From the NCBI GenBank assembly GCA_905221605.1, contig CAJNDS010000446.1, forward strand, positions 112,501 to 162,500: a stretch of 50,000 nucleotides of DNA. The letters run 5' to 3'. Source of the DNA: Symbiodinium natans (lineage: Eukaryota > Sar > Dinophyceae > Suessiales > Symbiodiniaceae). The notes below the pieces were generated by a model. It searched no databases. It had not been told where the DNA came from and was given only the letters and a program-made list of their open reading frames with translations. The position numbers and the translations under genes were made by a program. Each line of letters starts with the position of its first letter. Within the stretch, counting starts at the first letter, position 1. Below, piece by piece: positions 38,970 to 48,583 of the stretch.

Positions 38970-39060
38970 TCTGCAGATATATATATATATATAGACACAC
39001 ACATTGTAATATACTTCTCTCTCTTTCTCTATATGTATATATAGATATATATATAGTATG
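38970..39060. repeat. AT/CA/CT microsatellite
   Basis: (at)n, then acacac, ctctctctt and (ta)n runs. Confidence 0.9.
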
Positions 39061-39169
39061 CATACAACAGGTCCAAAACCAATACATAACCTAGTAAACC
39101 CAGAAAATCCAGACAACAGAGTAAACCCTTAACCCTAAAAAGACAACCCTTAAGCGCCTCATCGTCCAG

Positions 39170-39244
39170 CTGTCTGCGATTGTCACCGATGACCTCCCTA
39201 GTTGCAACCTGCATGCCGCCGGTCGTATCAAGTGCATTCTGCAG
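39170..39244 (+). CDS. Probable exon (LSAIVTDDLPSCNLHAAG)
   Basis: Open frame LSAIVTDDLPSCNLHAAG then RIKCILQ before C|gtgttt. Upstream bases can extend it as KRLIVQ. The minus-strand ORF over it looks like a shadow. Family unknown. Confidence 0.5.
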
Positions 39245-39405
39245 CGTGTTTGTGGCCCTGAACCGAAAACCTTGTTTTGGGTTTGGGGTTTAAGGTTTAG
39301 GTGTACTGATAAGTAAAAAGTAGCCTAAACAAGGTTCTACGGTACAGTTCCCATACTTATAACCCTGCTTGTAGGTACCCATGAACCTCCAAGCAATCCA
39401 CGGAG

Positions 39406-39453
39406 GCGGAGAAGCTGAAATACCTCTGGGAGTGCTCGAGGACGTGTGAGGAG
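39406..39453 (+). CDS. Probable exon (AEKLKYLWECSRTCEE)
   Basis: 48 bases, phase 0, between ggag|GCG and GAG|gcctac (GC type). Reads AEKLKYLWECSRTCEE. Same exon style as the PDE gene; no family recognised. Confidence 0.5.
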
Positions 39454-39859
39454 GCCTACATGCTCAAACTACTGTTTTCCTTTTCTTCGTAGTCTGCTTA
39501 TTCTTATTCTTCTCAGTACTCTGATTTTTCTTACCGTCCCGAGTAAGCTTGGCTATCTACGGTCAGCATCGATTACATGACACCGCCTGTACTAGGCTTC
39601 ACATGGGCGTGCCATAAACTTCCTTTTTGCCCTAGGACAGCGGCCGTTGCAATCTACTTGGCTTCGCTCTGGTTTCTCTGGATCGGGTAAAGCTCCTCAG
39701 CCGAAGTCGCCAAAATCTTTTAACACTCTGCGCCCTAAACCCTAAACCCTCAACCAGGGATGCAGTTGAACCCCGAAACCTAAAACATTGGGGGGAAGGT
39801 CCTAGGACCTACCCTAAGGGTAGCCATTTAGGGTAGGGTTCCAGACCCTAAACCCTAAA

Positions 39860-40060
39860 CCTAAATCCTAACCCTTAAGAAGCCCTTCTTCGTGGGCGTG
39901 CAGCAGACCACCTCCTCATAGCGCAGGTGAGGCGCGATGGCCGATTTCCGACACCTGTGCTCCAGCAGCTTCCAAAGGCACAGCGGCGTTTGAGCTCGCA
40001 TTGACACAAGCTCAGCTAACTGCCACCCTTCGGCCCGAATGGTCCTTGAACCGCGGCTTA
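39860..40060 (+). other. Coding-like islands, unresolved
   Basis: KKPFFVGVQQTTSS (from about 39877) and, after gcag at 39923-39926, VRRDGRFPTPVLQQLPKAQR read in different frames. They may be two small exons or one exon with its donor between. Ends not fixed. Confidence 0.3.
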
Positions 40061-40064
40061 GGTA

Positions 40065-40560
40065 GGGTTTAGGGTTTAGGGTTTAGGGTTTAGGGTTTGG
40101 GGTTTAGGGTTTAGGGTTTAGGGTTTAGGGTTTAGGGTTTAGGGTTTCGGGTGTAGGGTTTAGGGTTTAGGGTTGCAAGCCCCAAGTCTACCCTTAGAAG
40201 CTGGGAGTTTGGTACTCAGAAGTAGGGCTATAAGCACCCTAAATCAGGGTACTACCAATGAACCTCCAAGTCAAAGCTTAAAAAAAGAAACGAAGCCCTC
40301 GAAACCCTAAACTTCCCCAAAGGCTCCCTAAACCCTAAACCCTAAACCCTAAACCCTAAACCCTAAACCCTAAACCCTAAACCCTAAGCCCTAAGCCCTA
40401 AACCCTAAACCCCAAACCCCAAACCCTAAACCCTAAACCCTAAACCCTAAACCCTAAACCCTAAACCCTCAACCCTCAACCCTCAACCCTAAACCCTAAA
40501 CCTAAACCCTAAACCCTAAACCCTAAACCCTAAACCCTGAACCCTAAACCCTAAACCTTA
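40065..40560. repeat. TTTAGGG array then long CCCTAAA array
   Basis: TTTAGGG 40065-40175, spacer, CCCTAAA 40325-40560 with CCCTAAG, CCCCAAA and CCCTCAA variants. 40640-40990 is G-rich degenerate sequence (ggggttttaggg forms). Confidence 0.9.
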
Positions 40561-40989
40561 AACCCTCAACAATACCCTGGAATCTCAAGGATTCCCCAAC
40601 CCAGAGTCATCCTCCGAGGCGCGGGCTCAAGAAAAGCCCGGTTGAGGGTTTTGGGGTTTAGGGTTTAGGGTTTTGGGGTTTAGGGTTCAGCCAGGGTTTA
40701 GGGTTTGGGGTTTCAGGGTTTCAGGGTTTCAGGGCTTTCGGGTTTTTGGGCTCTGGGGTTTTAGGGGCTTTGTGGTTTGAGGGTTCTTCGGGTTTTAGGG
40801 CTTTGGGGGGGGGTTTAGGGGTTTTCGGGTTTTGTGGTTCTTAGGGTTTTGCGGTTTTAGGGTTTGGGTTTTTGGGGTTTTGGAGTTTTGGGACTCCATG
40901 GCTGACGCGGGCACCAAGGATTGGGGGCTTCAGTTTTTGGGGTTTTAGGGGCTGTTTGGGGTTTAGGGTTTTGGGTTTAGGTTTAGGGT

Positions 40990-41300
40990 TTGCGGGCTGT
41001 TTGGGGAAGCTTCCTCCATGGCGGCGGCTATACCGACGATGCAGCGAAGAGGTGGGAATCCCCTGTGCTTGGGTCTGTGGCACTTCCTTCGTCGCGGAAT
41101 CCTTCTGTGATGTACTGTTTAAGGGATGGACGTGGCTTGGAAACTTGTTCCAGCCAGTTTGAGCTTTTGTTGAAACGTTTAACTACGGCATACAGCGCTT
41201 GGGAGTTCTTTGTTTTGTCTTTGGGATCACATGGGGCCTTGACGTGCCAGGAAACATGGTTTAGAAGAGAGAGCAAGAGTTAGGCACTTGCTGCGAGTGG
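40990..41300 (+). other. Array-free stretch, no gene supported
   Basis: Open frames on both strands of 80 to 97 codons with ordinary composition but no motif. Could be exon-bearing; nothing fixes a frame. Confidence 0.3.
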
Positions 41301-41677
41301 GGTCGCTCTCATGTACTCTCCCTAAACCTTCCTTGATGTCTTGCCAGAGGAAGCATGCCGCTGTCCCCTAGACCCATGCTTTCCTTAGAGGAGTGCCTCA
41401 GCCCGAACACAAGAAGCTCCCCTTGTAAACCCTTGTCAATCCTCAAACCTGAAAGCCCTGAGCCCCGCCAACTCCCAACCCCCCCCCCCCCACCCCCCAA
41501 AAAAAGAACAAAAAACACAAGGGAAAACAAGGAAACAAGACAAACGAAGCAACACAAAAAAACCTCTAAATCCTGAACCCTGCACCCTAAACCCTACACC
41601 CTAAACCCCACACCCTAAAACCTAAACCCTAAACCTTAAACCCTGAGCAACCAAAGCTCAGCACCCGCACTTGGAAG

Positions 41678-41751
41678 GGGATGCCCCGACTGGGCTGCGA
41701 GATTGGAACTTGCTGATCCGATCCCGCGGACGGGAACGTGCATGGACCGAG
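41678..41751 (+). CDS. PPR-repeat exon A
   Basis: Reads DAPTGLRDWNLLIRSRGRER then AWTE. The pattern (Y/W)NxLIxxxxRxxxWxEA is the first half of a pentatricopeptide repeat as found in dinoflagellate organelle RNA-binding proteins. Acceptor gaag|GG; donor GAG|gctggg (GC type). It joins exon B in frame to give AWTEALGMLDDL. Confidence 0.7.
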
Positions 41752-41976
41752 GCTGGGATGTAGGGTGTTTAGGGTTTAGGGTTTAGGGTTTAGGGTTTAG
41801 GGTTTAGGGTTTATAGGGCTTAGGGTTTAGGGCCTTGCATTCCCTAAATTCCCTAAGTCCCTTTCCAAACTCAAAAAGAAAGCCCTAAACAACCCTCAAG
41901 CCCCAAGCCTCAACATTCCAAACATGGAGCTCTGGCCTTAACATTCCAAGCATGCCATCTTGGAGCTCGGCTCGAG

Positions 41977-42049
41977 GCCCTGGGTATGCTGGACGACCTC
42001 CCGGCACAGCGCCTCGAGCCGGACAAGTCCACCTGTTCAATCCTCCTCC
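41977..42049 (+). CDS. PPR-repeat exon B
   Basis: Reads ALGMLDDLPAQRLEPDKSTC then SILL, the second half of a PPR unit (ALxMLxxMxxxxLxPDxxTxxxLL). Acceptor tcgag|GCC, phase 0; donor C|gtgttt. PPR proteins bind organellar RNA in most lineages. Part of this exon with its donor is duplicated at 42160-42215. Confidence 0.72.
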
Positions 42050-42159
42050 GTGTTTGTCCCTGGGCTTGGAAAGGGCTTTGTTCGGGTTTTCGCTTTTTTG
42101 TGTTGTTAATTTTTATACTATTAGTATATAGATATGTACATATATAAATATGAGTTATC

Positions 42160-42215
42160 TGAGTCCACCTGCTCAATACTCCTCCGTGTTTGTCCCTGGT
42201 CTTGGAAGGGGCTTT
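42160..42215 (+). repeat. Duplicate of the 3' end of PPR exon B and its donor
   Basis: The stretch beginning gagtccacctgctcaat repeats 42026 onward (agtccacctgttcaat), through ctcctccgtgtttgtccctgg and the start of the next repeat (cttggaa). It is a local partial duplication that also copies the splice donor. The spacer between the copies is AT-rich. Confidence 0.75.
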
Positions 42216-42350
42216 GGGGGGTGTTTTTCTGTTAATTTATTCGGATGATTATTGTATTAGTATTATCATTATTTTAAGGGGCTGCGCCCATGGGCGGGCA
42301 GCGCAGGCAGAAGCGCGGGGCGAGCAGATCCGTCACAGGGTTCGGGTTTC

Positions 42351-42510
42351 TCTAAGCGTTTGAGGCCCCTAAACTCCCTTGAAGTTTCTAAGCATTTTGA
42401 GGCTCCTAAACCCCCTTAAAATCTCTAAGCGTTTGAGGCTCCTGAACTCCCTTACAGTTTCTAAGCATTTTCAGGCCCCTAAACTCCCTTCAAATCTCTA
42501 AGCGTTTGAG
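42351..42510 (+). repeat. Alternating 36/37-bp dimeric tandem repeat
   Basis: tctaagc occurs at 42351, 42387, 42424, 42460 and 42497, spacing 36, 37, 36, 37. Units alternate between gcgtttgag and gcatttt(g/c)a, so the true unit is a 73-bp dimer. Confidence 0.85.
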
Positions 42511-42519
42511 GCTCCTAGA

Positions 42520-43400
42520 CTCTAAGCACTTTACAAGGTCCCGAAGCTCCCTTTTTCCTAGCCCCGACCTTAGACACGTCGCTTATGCCCGCTTTTTGGG
42601 GGCGTCATGCTCCTGCCATGATGCGGCCCCGGATTCCCGCCGCCTGATGCTCCTGATGCGCGCCTGGGGGTCCCGGGCTGGACCCGCTGATGCTCATGAT
42701 GCGCGCCCTCTGGGGGCCTCCGTGGCGACGCAAAAAACCACGAAAAAAAAAAAAAAAACCGTTCACCGGCGGCACGCGGGGGTCGGCGGCACTGGCGTCC
42801 GGCCCAATTCTGCTTCGCAGAAGGCCGCAGGCTAGCAAGGCTATTCCCGGGACGACCCGGGTTAAAAGGTCCGCCAATGCTCGGTCCTTGGGGACCTCGC
42901 GCTGCCCGATTTAATGGCTACCGCCAGTGCCGCCGACCCCCAAAAGGGCCAGTGACGTGGGCAGCATTGGCGGCGATCTCCAGAGCAGGCCTGCCTGAGC
43001 TTTTTGGAGCGTTCAAGGTCTAGCTGGAGCTTCGGCTCTTGGTTGTGGTCGCTCACACCGCAGCTTCGAGCCGGGTATAGTGGCCGAACAGACCGCTGCC
43101 CATAGACATGCGGATACATGTTAATTACTGTCGTTGCAGGTGACGTCGTCGCGGCGCAGTCGGCCACTGCACGCTATTCGTAGAGCCCTAACAACTCGGC
43201 CTAGGGCCGATGGCCCCTCGGGGCATAGGGTCATGGGACTATGGGGTCCGCGGATTAATTAGGCGCCCCAAAAAAGGCATACCACTGTGTCAGGGGCATT
43301 GGGGGTTGGGAGCCATGGGCGGGGTGGGCGGAGCCGACGGGGCATGGGGCCCTGGGACCATTGACCCTGAGGCCAGGAGCTATGGGACCATGAACCCAGA
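42520..43400. other. GC-rich region without telomere-like arrays
   Basis: Contains short direct repeats (ctgatgctcctgatgcgcgcc-like, three times near 42640-42710), an A16 run at 42743 and ORF shadows on both strands. No domain seen. Confidence 0.4.
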
Positions 43401-43415
43401 ACCATGGGTCCATCG

Positions 43416-43625
43416 GATGCCGAACTTTTGCCGAGAGCGGTGCGGCGGCGGCGGTGCGGTGGCGAGGTGGCGTGTGGAGGAGATGCCGAACTTTTGCCGA
43501 GAGTGGTGCGGTGCGGCGGTGGCGCGGTGGCGTGTTGGGGGGGATGCCGAACTTTTGCCGAGAGCGGCACGGTGCGGCGGTGCGATGCGGTGGCGGTGCG
43601 GTGCGGTGGCGGCGCGGTGCGGTGG
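43416..43625 (+). repeat. GC-rich tandem repeat, three units of 61 to 66 bp plus GCGGTG tail
   Basis: gatgccgaacttttgccgag at 43416, 43482 and 43543, each followed by a run rich in gcggtg/ggcgcg. The tail to 43625 is almost only that hexamer-like sequence. Confidence 0.85.
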
Positions 43626-43879
43626 CGGTGCGCGGCAATGCGATGCGAAAACTTTAAACTGATGATCAAAAACCAGTGACTTTTGCCGTGGCTGTAACCG
43701 ATTTTCTTTAGATTGCCCTGCAGCCCTATAACCCCTTGTGTCCCCCGTAGGAGTGCCTGCCAAGTGCCCCCGCATTAAGCCCTTAAGCCCTACCCCCTTT
43801 CCGAGAAGGCCCTAACCTTAATACATGTCCGCACCGCTCCATGGTTCAAGTAAGCGGTACGGCAGCAGGGCAACATGTC

Positions 43880-43970
43880 AACATGACAGCATGGCAGCAT
43901 GTAGCACCACCACGGCACCACAGCGCCACAGCACTACAGCGCCACAGCACCACAGCACCATGGACACCAC
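43880..43970 (+). repeat. CACAGC/CACCA simple repeat
   Basis: A run of caccacagcgccacagcac-like units. It explains the Cys/His-rich shadow frames on both strands. Confidence 0.8.
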
Positions 43971-44204
43971 ATGCGACAGACCGCAGACAGTAGCAGACAT
44001 GCGTAGGCACATTTGGCACACACTTAAGCTCTAGGAGCCTTGTAGCCATGGACGACGTAGGGGGGGAAACTGACGTCGCAATGGCTCTCTTTAAAGGATG
44101 GGCTATGGGGATGCTGCTGTTGCTTCTGCTGCTAGCGTAGGACACTATCGCCAGGCAGCAGCGGTTCCTCATCGTCGGAAAGGGCACCGGCGCCCGTGGA
44201 GGAG

Positions 44205-44305
44205 GACCAGGAGGAGGAGGCACCACAGAGGAGGAGGAGGAGGAGGAGGAGGAGGAGGAGGAGGAGGAGGAGGAGGAGGGGGCGGAGGAGGAGGAGGAGA
44301 AAAAC
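44205..44305 (+). repeat. (GGA)n / (TCC)n microsatellite
   Basis: A nearly pure GGA tract of about 20 units, with interrupted ends. It makes poly-Ser, poly-Gly and poly-Arg shadow frames on both strands. Confidence 0.9.
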
Positions 44306-44479
44306 AGACGAGAGGTTTTTGGTTTTGGAGGAGGAAGCTGCCCGTGAAAGCCCCGCGGAGCGGGTGGAGGAGGGGCGGAGGAGGGTGTGCGGGGCTCGGA
44401 GGAGGCCGCTGGGCGGAGGAGGCTCCAAGGAGCGTGTGGGGCGCAGAGGCGGAGAATCGTGGCCAGTACCCCTAGGGGG

Positions 44480-44845
44480 GAAGCCAACCAGGACCCCCCC
44501 AACTCCACCGTGTGGTCACACATAGTGCGGACACGGCGCGTCTCGTACACCGGGCACCGGCAGACCTCCGCGACGCGGCCGAAACACTCCGCCAGGAACA
44601 TGTTGTGGAGTTTTCGCTGGAAGACCAGTGTTTTTGTGCGCATGGGGTCGTCGCGGAGGGCCCGGCAGGCGCCCAGCCAGCCCGCCCGCGCACCATGCTC
44701 TCGTGGTTGTACGTGAGAGCGGACCACATTTGCTGGGCCATGTGCTTCAGGTGATGGAAGAAGGGCACCAGGTCCGACTGCCAGTCGCGGGGCAGCAGCC
44801 AGCCCACGACCTCGGCCAGCACGCAGGGGCAGCTCTCTTTTAGGC
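44480..44845 (-). pseudogene. Minus-strand coding remnant with frame change
   Basis: Two minus-strand frames cover different halves coherently: CPCVLAEVVGWLLPRDWQSD then LVPFFHHLKHMAQQMWSALT (about 44705-44845), and DDPMRTKTLVFQRKLHNMFL then AECFGRVAEVCRCPVYETRR (about 44500-44660). The switch lies near 44660-44710. This looks like an eroded gene fragment. The family is not recognised. It runs opposite to every other gene here. Confidence 0.4.
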
Positions 44846-45048
44846 AGAAGTGTCCAAACCCCCCCGCAACACAGCTGAGAGGATCGAGGATCTGTGTTTG
44901 AGGAAGGTGGTTCCAGCACGTGAGAGCTGAAACTGCACTCTGATGCATTTTAGCGTCGAAACGTCCTAGAACCACCTTCCTCGAACACAGATCCTCGATC
45001 CTCTCAGCTGTGTTGTGGGGGGGTTTGGACACTTCTGCCTAAGAGAGA
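44833..45048. repeat. Large inverted repeat, arms about 82 bp, spacer about 52 bp
   Basis: Left arm 44833-44914 (ctctcttttaggcagaagtg ... ggaaggtggttcca) and right arm 44967-45048 (tagaaccaccttcc ... cacttctgcctaagagag) are near-perfect reverse complements. It is a snap-back structure at the start of the minus-strand remnant and 300 bases upstream of the CCCH gene. It may be a foldback element or an inverted duplication. Confidence 0.9.
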
Positions 45049-45062
45049 GGTGTGCTTTTGCT

Positions 45063-45153
45063 CCATGATGCTTTCGTGATGCGACAAAAATGTTCCGTGA
45101 TGCTTTCATGATGCGGCAAACATGTTCCGTGATGCTTTCGTGATGCGACAAAA
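45063..45153 (+). repeat. 32-bp tandem repeat, three copies
   Basis: ccatgatgctttcgtgatgc and relatives at 45063, 45095 and 45127, period 32. It runs straight into the 26-bp repeat. Confidence 0.85.
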
Positions 45154-45309
45154 ATGCACGCCGCGTAACGCGTTTACACATGCACGCCGCGTGACGCGTT
45201 CACATTTGCATGTCGCGTAACGCGAGCACACATGCACGCCGCGTGACGCGTTCATTTGTGCATGCCGCGCAACGCGTTCACTTTTGCATGCTGCGAAACG
45301 CGTTGGCGG
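45154..45309 (+). repeat. 26-bp tandem repeat, six copies, upstream of the CCCH gene
   Basis: Units (atgcacgccgcgtgacgcgt type) start at 45154, 45180, 45206, 45232, 45258 and 45284, exactly 26 apart. Each holds the near-palindrome cgcgtnacgcg. The array ends 41 bases before the CCCH ATG, so it may be promoter or 5' UTR sequence. Confidence 0.88.
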
Positions 45310-45350
45310 CAAGGCTGAGAGGAGCCGCAGCCCGAAAAGGGGAGGGCACG

Positions 45351-46512
45351 ATGGCCGTGGAAGATGATGTGGTGCTGCATTCGTATTGGTGCAAATACTA
45401 TGTGGCGGGGAGACCCTGTTTCGCTGGAAAGGAGTGTGCGTTCTCGCATGATGCAACTGGTGTGAGGTGCATCCAGTTTGCTCAGTCTGGGAAGTGTCGT
45501 TATGGTGACAGGTGTGTCTTTGAGCATGGTGATCCGCTGAATGAACAGAGGCCAAGGTCTCCAAGGACGCCCCCAAGGGATGGCCCAAGGAGAAGTTCTG
45601 GTGCAAAAGGTGGAGAAAAGGAGATCTCTCCTGAACAGTTCGATGATGGTGAGGAGGATTTTATGGTTTATGACGATGATACCAAAATGACGGAACTGTT
45701 GATGGAGGCGATTTCATTTCTGTCCAATGGCAAGTCAGATTTGGCTCGAGCAGGGGCGGACCCACTGTTCAAACTCCTGAAGTTCAATGGAGATGCTGAC
45801 CAGATGGATAGAGAATGGGTTTCGTGGACCACTGGTATGCTGTCCGTGCTGGAACTTCACGAAGTCGCTCGCGGAGGTGGAAGAATGGGTCAATGACCTG
45901 AGGATATGGTACGAGCGAGCCAATTTGGGAGAAGAGAAAGATTCCAAAAGGGGCAAAAAGAGGTCCCTAGAAAGGGAGTCCAGCAAGGATATTCCTGCCG
46001 AAAAGGACGTGGTTGAGACTTCGGAGACGGAGGTTGCCGTTGAGGAGGAAGTGAAAAAGGTCAAAAAGAAGAGGAAAGCTGCAGCTATTGAAGATCCTTA
46101 CACTCTCATGGTTCCAAAGCCGAAGAAGATGCCGGCGATCATTGAGAAAGGTGGATCATCATCCAATGTGGTGGTTTCTGCAGGGGAAAAAGCCTCGAAA
46201 ATGTGCACAAAGTCAAACGTCGGTGGAAAGACGAAGAAGAAGGAGAAAAGTCAGAGCCCCAAAAAGGACGAGGTGGTAGTGGTGAAAGGTCCTGAGGAAA
46301 AGGATCGTTCCTCTGATGTGGATGCGCAAGCGTCTACCACTGTGAATGCAGAGCTGGGTCAATCTTGCCAAGCGATTGAGGACGCAAAGAGAGAAGGATT
46401 GGTATCCTCAATTCAAAGGTGCGTGCAGGATCCTGTTCTTACAGTTTCGGACCTAGAGTATATTCTGCTGCAACTTCACCTCAGTATTGCCAACAATCGG
46501 AAAAAGAAGTGA
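45351..46512 (+). CDS. Tandem CCCH zinc-finger protein, intronless, with a mid-gene frame change
   Basis: ATG 45351 opens MAVEDDVV, then two CCCH fingers of the C-x8-C-x5-C-x3-H class: WCKYYVAGRPCFAGKECAFS-H and CIQFAQSGKCRYGDRCVFEH. Such fingers usually bind AU-rich or other single-stranded RNA. A Pro/Ser/Arg-rich linker and an acidic part follow. This frame stops at 45896 (after GGGRMGQ). The next frame (+1), open from 45787, continues naturally as SLAEVEEWVNDLRIWYERAN, a Lys/Glu-rich region, and a C-terminal helix (LEYILLQLHLSIANN) ending at 46512. So one base is missing or skipped between about 45830 and 45890: pseudogene, sequence error, or programmed +1 shift. No telomere-like arrays and no introns, unlike the other genes. 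An in-frame extension to ATG 45210 runs through the 26-bp repeats and is probably not used. Confidence 0.8.
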
Positions 46513-47170
46513 TTGGATGGTATGGATGAAGGGATGGTTTTTTCTCTGTCTGGAGACAGGTGCGCTGGAACAGCCAATGTGCTGACAATGTGGTGGTTAC
46601 TATTAAGGGTATGGAAATCCCTGATAGTAGAAGTCAGTAGTTTTTCGCGTAGCGAAGACCACGGTTTGTGGTGAAGAAGGCCGAAGAGTCTTCAATGATA
46701 AAGAGGATCATGGTGGAAAAAAGATTCTCTGTGGTTAGTGGGTTTAGCCAATGTGCTATAATTTCGTCCTGGAGGACGTAAAACCATATTGTGCACTTCA
46801 AGCAGCTGGCTGCTGCCCTAATGGCAGTTTTTGGCCAAAAGATCTGCACCTCCAATGTGTCCTAGGAAATCCTAGGACAGGGGGAGTGCGGAGCTGCAGC
46901 TGGTATTGTAGAAAGGAGTTAGTGTTGGGTGTTGGAAGGGTCAACGTACCCGGAAATCTTGTTTGCCTCAAGATGGCCGAGAGCCGTCAGCTTTTGTTGA
47001 AAAAGTACGTACGCTTGGGGCTGGGTTTAACGGGTTGGAGGAGTCCCGTCCCTTCTCCCTTATCCTGTCCCCTTAGGGTCGGGTGTTCTTGTTTCTGGTT
47101 CGATCTGGGAAATCTATATAGGCGACTGTTGAGGGTTGGTTTCTTTCCCTGTTCCCTTTCGGTTGCCCCC
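46513..47170 (+). other. 3' flank of the CCCH gene
   Basis: About 660 bases after the stop, no arrays until 47172. A 142-codon frame (46751-47179) is Cys/Leu/Gly-rich with no motif and is probably chance. May hold the 3' UTR. Confidence 0.4.
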
Positions 47171-47300
47171 GTACCCTAAACCCTAAACCCTAAACCCTAA
47201 ACCCTAAACCCTAAACCCTAAACCCTAAACCCTAAACCCTAAACCTTACTAGTAGGACCCAAATCCTAATATTGATCACCGCCCCCACACCCATGTCCAG

Positions 47301-47340
47301 GTTCGGAAGCGAGCCGATGGCAAGCGTCGATTCAGCTGCT
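47301..47340 (+). CDS. Probable exon (VRKRADGKRRFSC)
   Basis: 40 bases between tccag|GTT and T|gtccct, flanked by CCCTAAA on the left and TTTAGGG on the right. Basic peptide; family unknown. Confidence 0.45.
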
Positions 47341-47641
47341 GTCCCTGGGATCCCAAGATCTCTCAAGGGGTTTAGGGTTTAGGGTTTAGGGTTTAACACA
47401 AAACCCTAAAGATGGAATGAAGCCCTAAGCACCAACGCCTCTTTTGCTAAGTCGCATGGTTACCACAATCGGATCATTCTCATGGCAGTTAACATTATTC
47501 TGAATACCGCTTTCTGCCATTGATGCTGATATGATGATTTGCTGTGCAACCCTAAACAGTAAAGCCCTAAACCCTAAACCCTAAACCCTAAACCCTAAAC
47601 CCCAAACCCTAAACCCTAAACCCTCAGAAAATGCTCCCGAG

Positions 47642-47680
47642 GTCGGAGTGGGCAGACTCTCATCGGGAGCTCGACGCCCC
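47642..47680 (+). CDS. Probable exon (VGVGRLSSGARRP)
   Basis: 39 bases, phase 0 on both sides, between ccgag|GTC and CCC|gtggct. Basic, low-complexity peptide; array on the left. Confidence 0.4.
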
Positions 47681-48036
47681 GTGGCTCCTAAGGGCAAGGC
47701 TGGGCGTGTAGCAATCTCTGCACTGTTCAGGGATCCTAGGACCCTAAACCCTAAACCCTAAATCCTAAACCCTAAACCGTTAACCCTAAACCCTAAACCC
47801 TAAACCCTAAACCCTAAACCCTAAACTGTAGGTCCCAAACCCTCCAGACCTTGCGATCCTGAAAGTTACGGCGCAACCGTCCCTTCTCACATTCCGAGAC
47901 CTCAAGTCTGCAAGAACTCAATCCTCAATCCCCGAAGTGGACGCCCCTAAACCCTAAATCCTAAACCCCAAACCCTAAACCCTCAACCCTAAACCCTAAA
48001 CCCCCCTAAAGAACGGGGATGGGATGAGCCAGGCAG

Positions 48037-48073
48037 GTGCCGGTCCGAGCATCATGAGCATCAGCCGGCGGCC
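48037..48073 (+). CDS. Possible exon, His-rich
   Basis: After ggcag the frame reads CRSEHHEHQPAA before gtggaa. Weak, but the flanking arrays have the usual order (CCCTAAA left, TTTAGGG right). Confidence 0.3.
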
Positions 48074-48507
48074 GTGGAAGCAGCTGCAAGTAGCTGTCTC
48101 AGCCAACCCCGAAACCCTAAACCCTAAACCCTAAGGTTTAGGGTTTAGGGTTTAGGGTTTAGGGTTTAGGGTTTAGGGTTTAGGGTTTTCATGAGCAGCA
48201 TGAGCATCTTGGACATCATTGTGTGTGTGTCTGGGTGTGTGGGGGGAAGTTGTCCGCTGCATGCTTTGTTCAGGACATGCGGCGAACGTTCGGGCCTAAT
48301 CCGCCCCCTGTTCAATCTTCGGGGCTGTCTACTTTCGACTACTTGCTTAAGAGCTACCCACAAAAAACACGTATAAGCTTATTTGGGAAATATAGGGATT
48401 CTACCCTAAACCCTAAACCCTAAACCCAATCCTAAACCCTAAACCCTAAACCCTAAACCCCCATATTCCTCCTTCTTTTGGCGGTTCTGAAGCAACTAGT
48501 AGCTTAG

Positions 48508-48583
48508 GTCGTGTGCTTCAACGCGGCGGTCATCGCCTGCAAATGTGGCAGCCAATGGCAGAGCGCGTTGAACCTCGGAGATG
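48508..48583 (+). CDS. PPR-repeat exon C
   Basis: Reads VVCFNAAVIACKCGSQWQSA then LNLGD. This is the dinoflagellate PPR signature (VxxNAAIxACxxGxxWxxALxL). Acceptor cttag|GTC; donor G|gtttca. The TTTAGGG array follows at 48608. It shows that a PPR gene, perhaps the one containing exons A and B, reaches this far. Confidence 0.75.

Noticed and set aside
42345-42510. CRISPR array, from evenly spaced repeats
   Set aside because: Units are contiguous with no unique spacers, and the context is eukaryotic.
43210-43775. Several 130 to 150 codon ORFs on both strands
   Set aside because: They follow the GC-rich tandem repeat and repeat the same peptide in each unit.
44132-44475. Poly-Ser and poly-Gly proteins on both strands
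   Set aside because: Produced by the GGA/TCC microsatellite in every frame.
46751-47179. 142-codon ORF after the CCCH gene
   Set aside because: Cys/Leu-rich with no motif, starts without context and ends in the CCCTAAA array.
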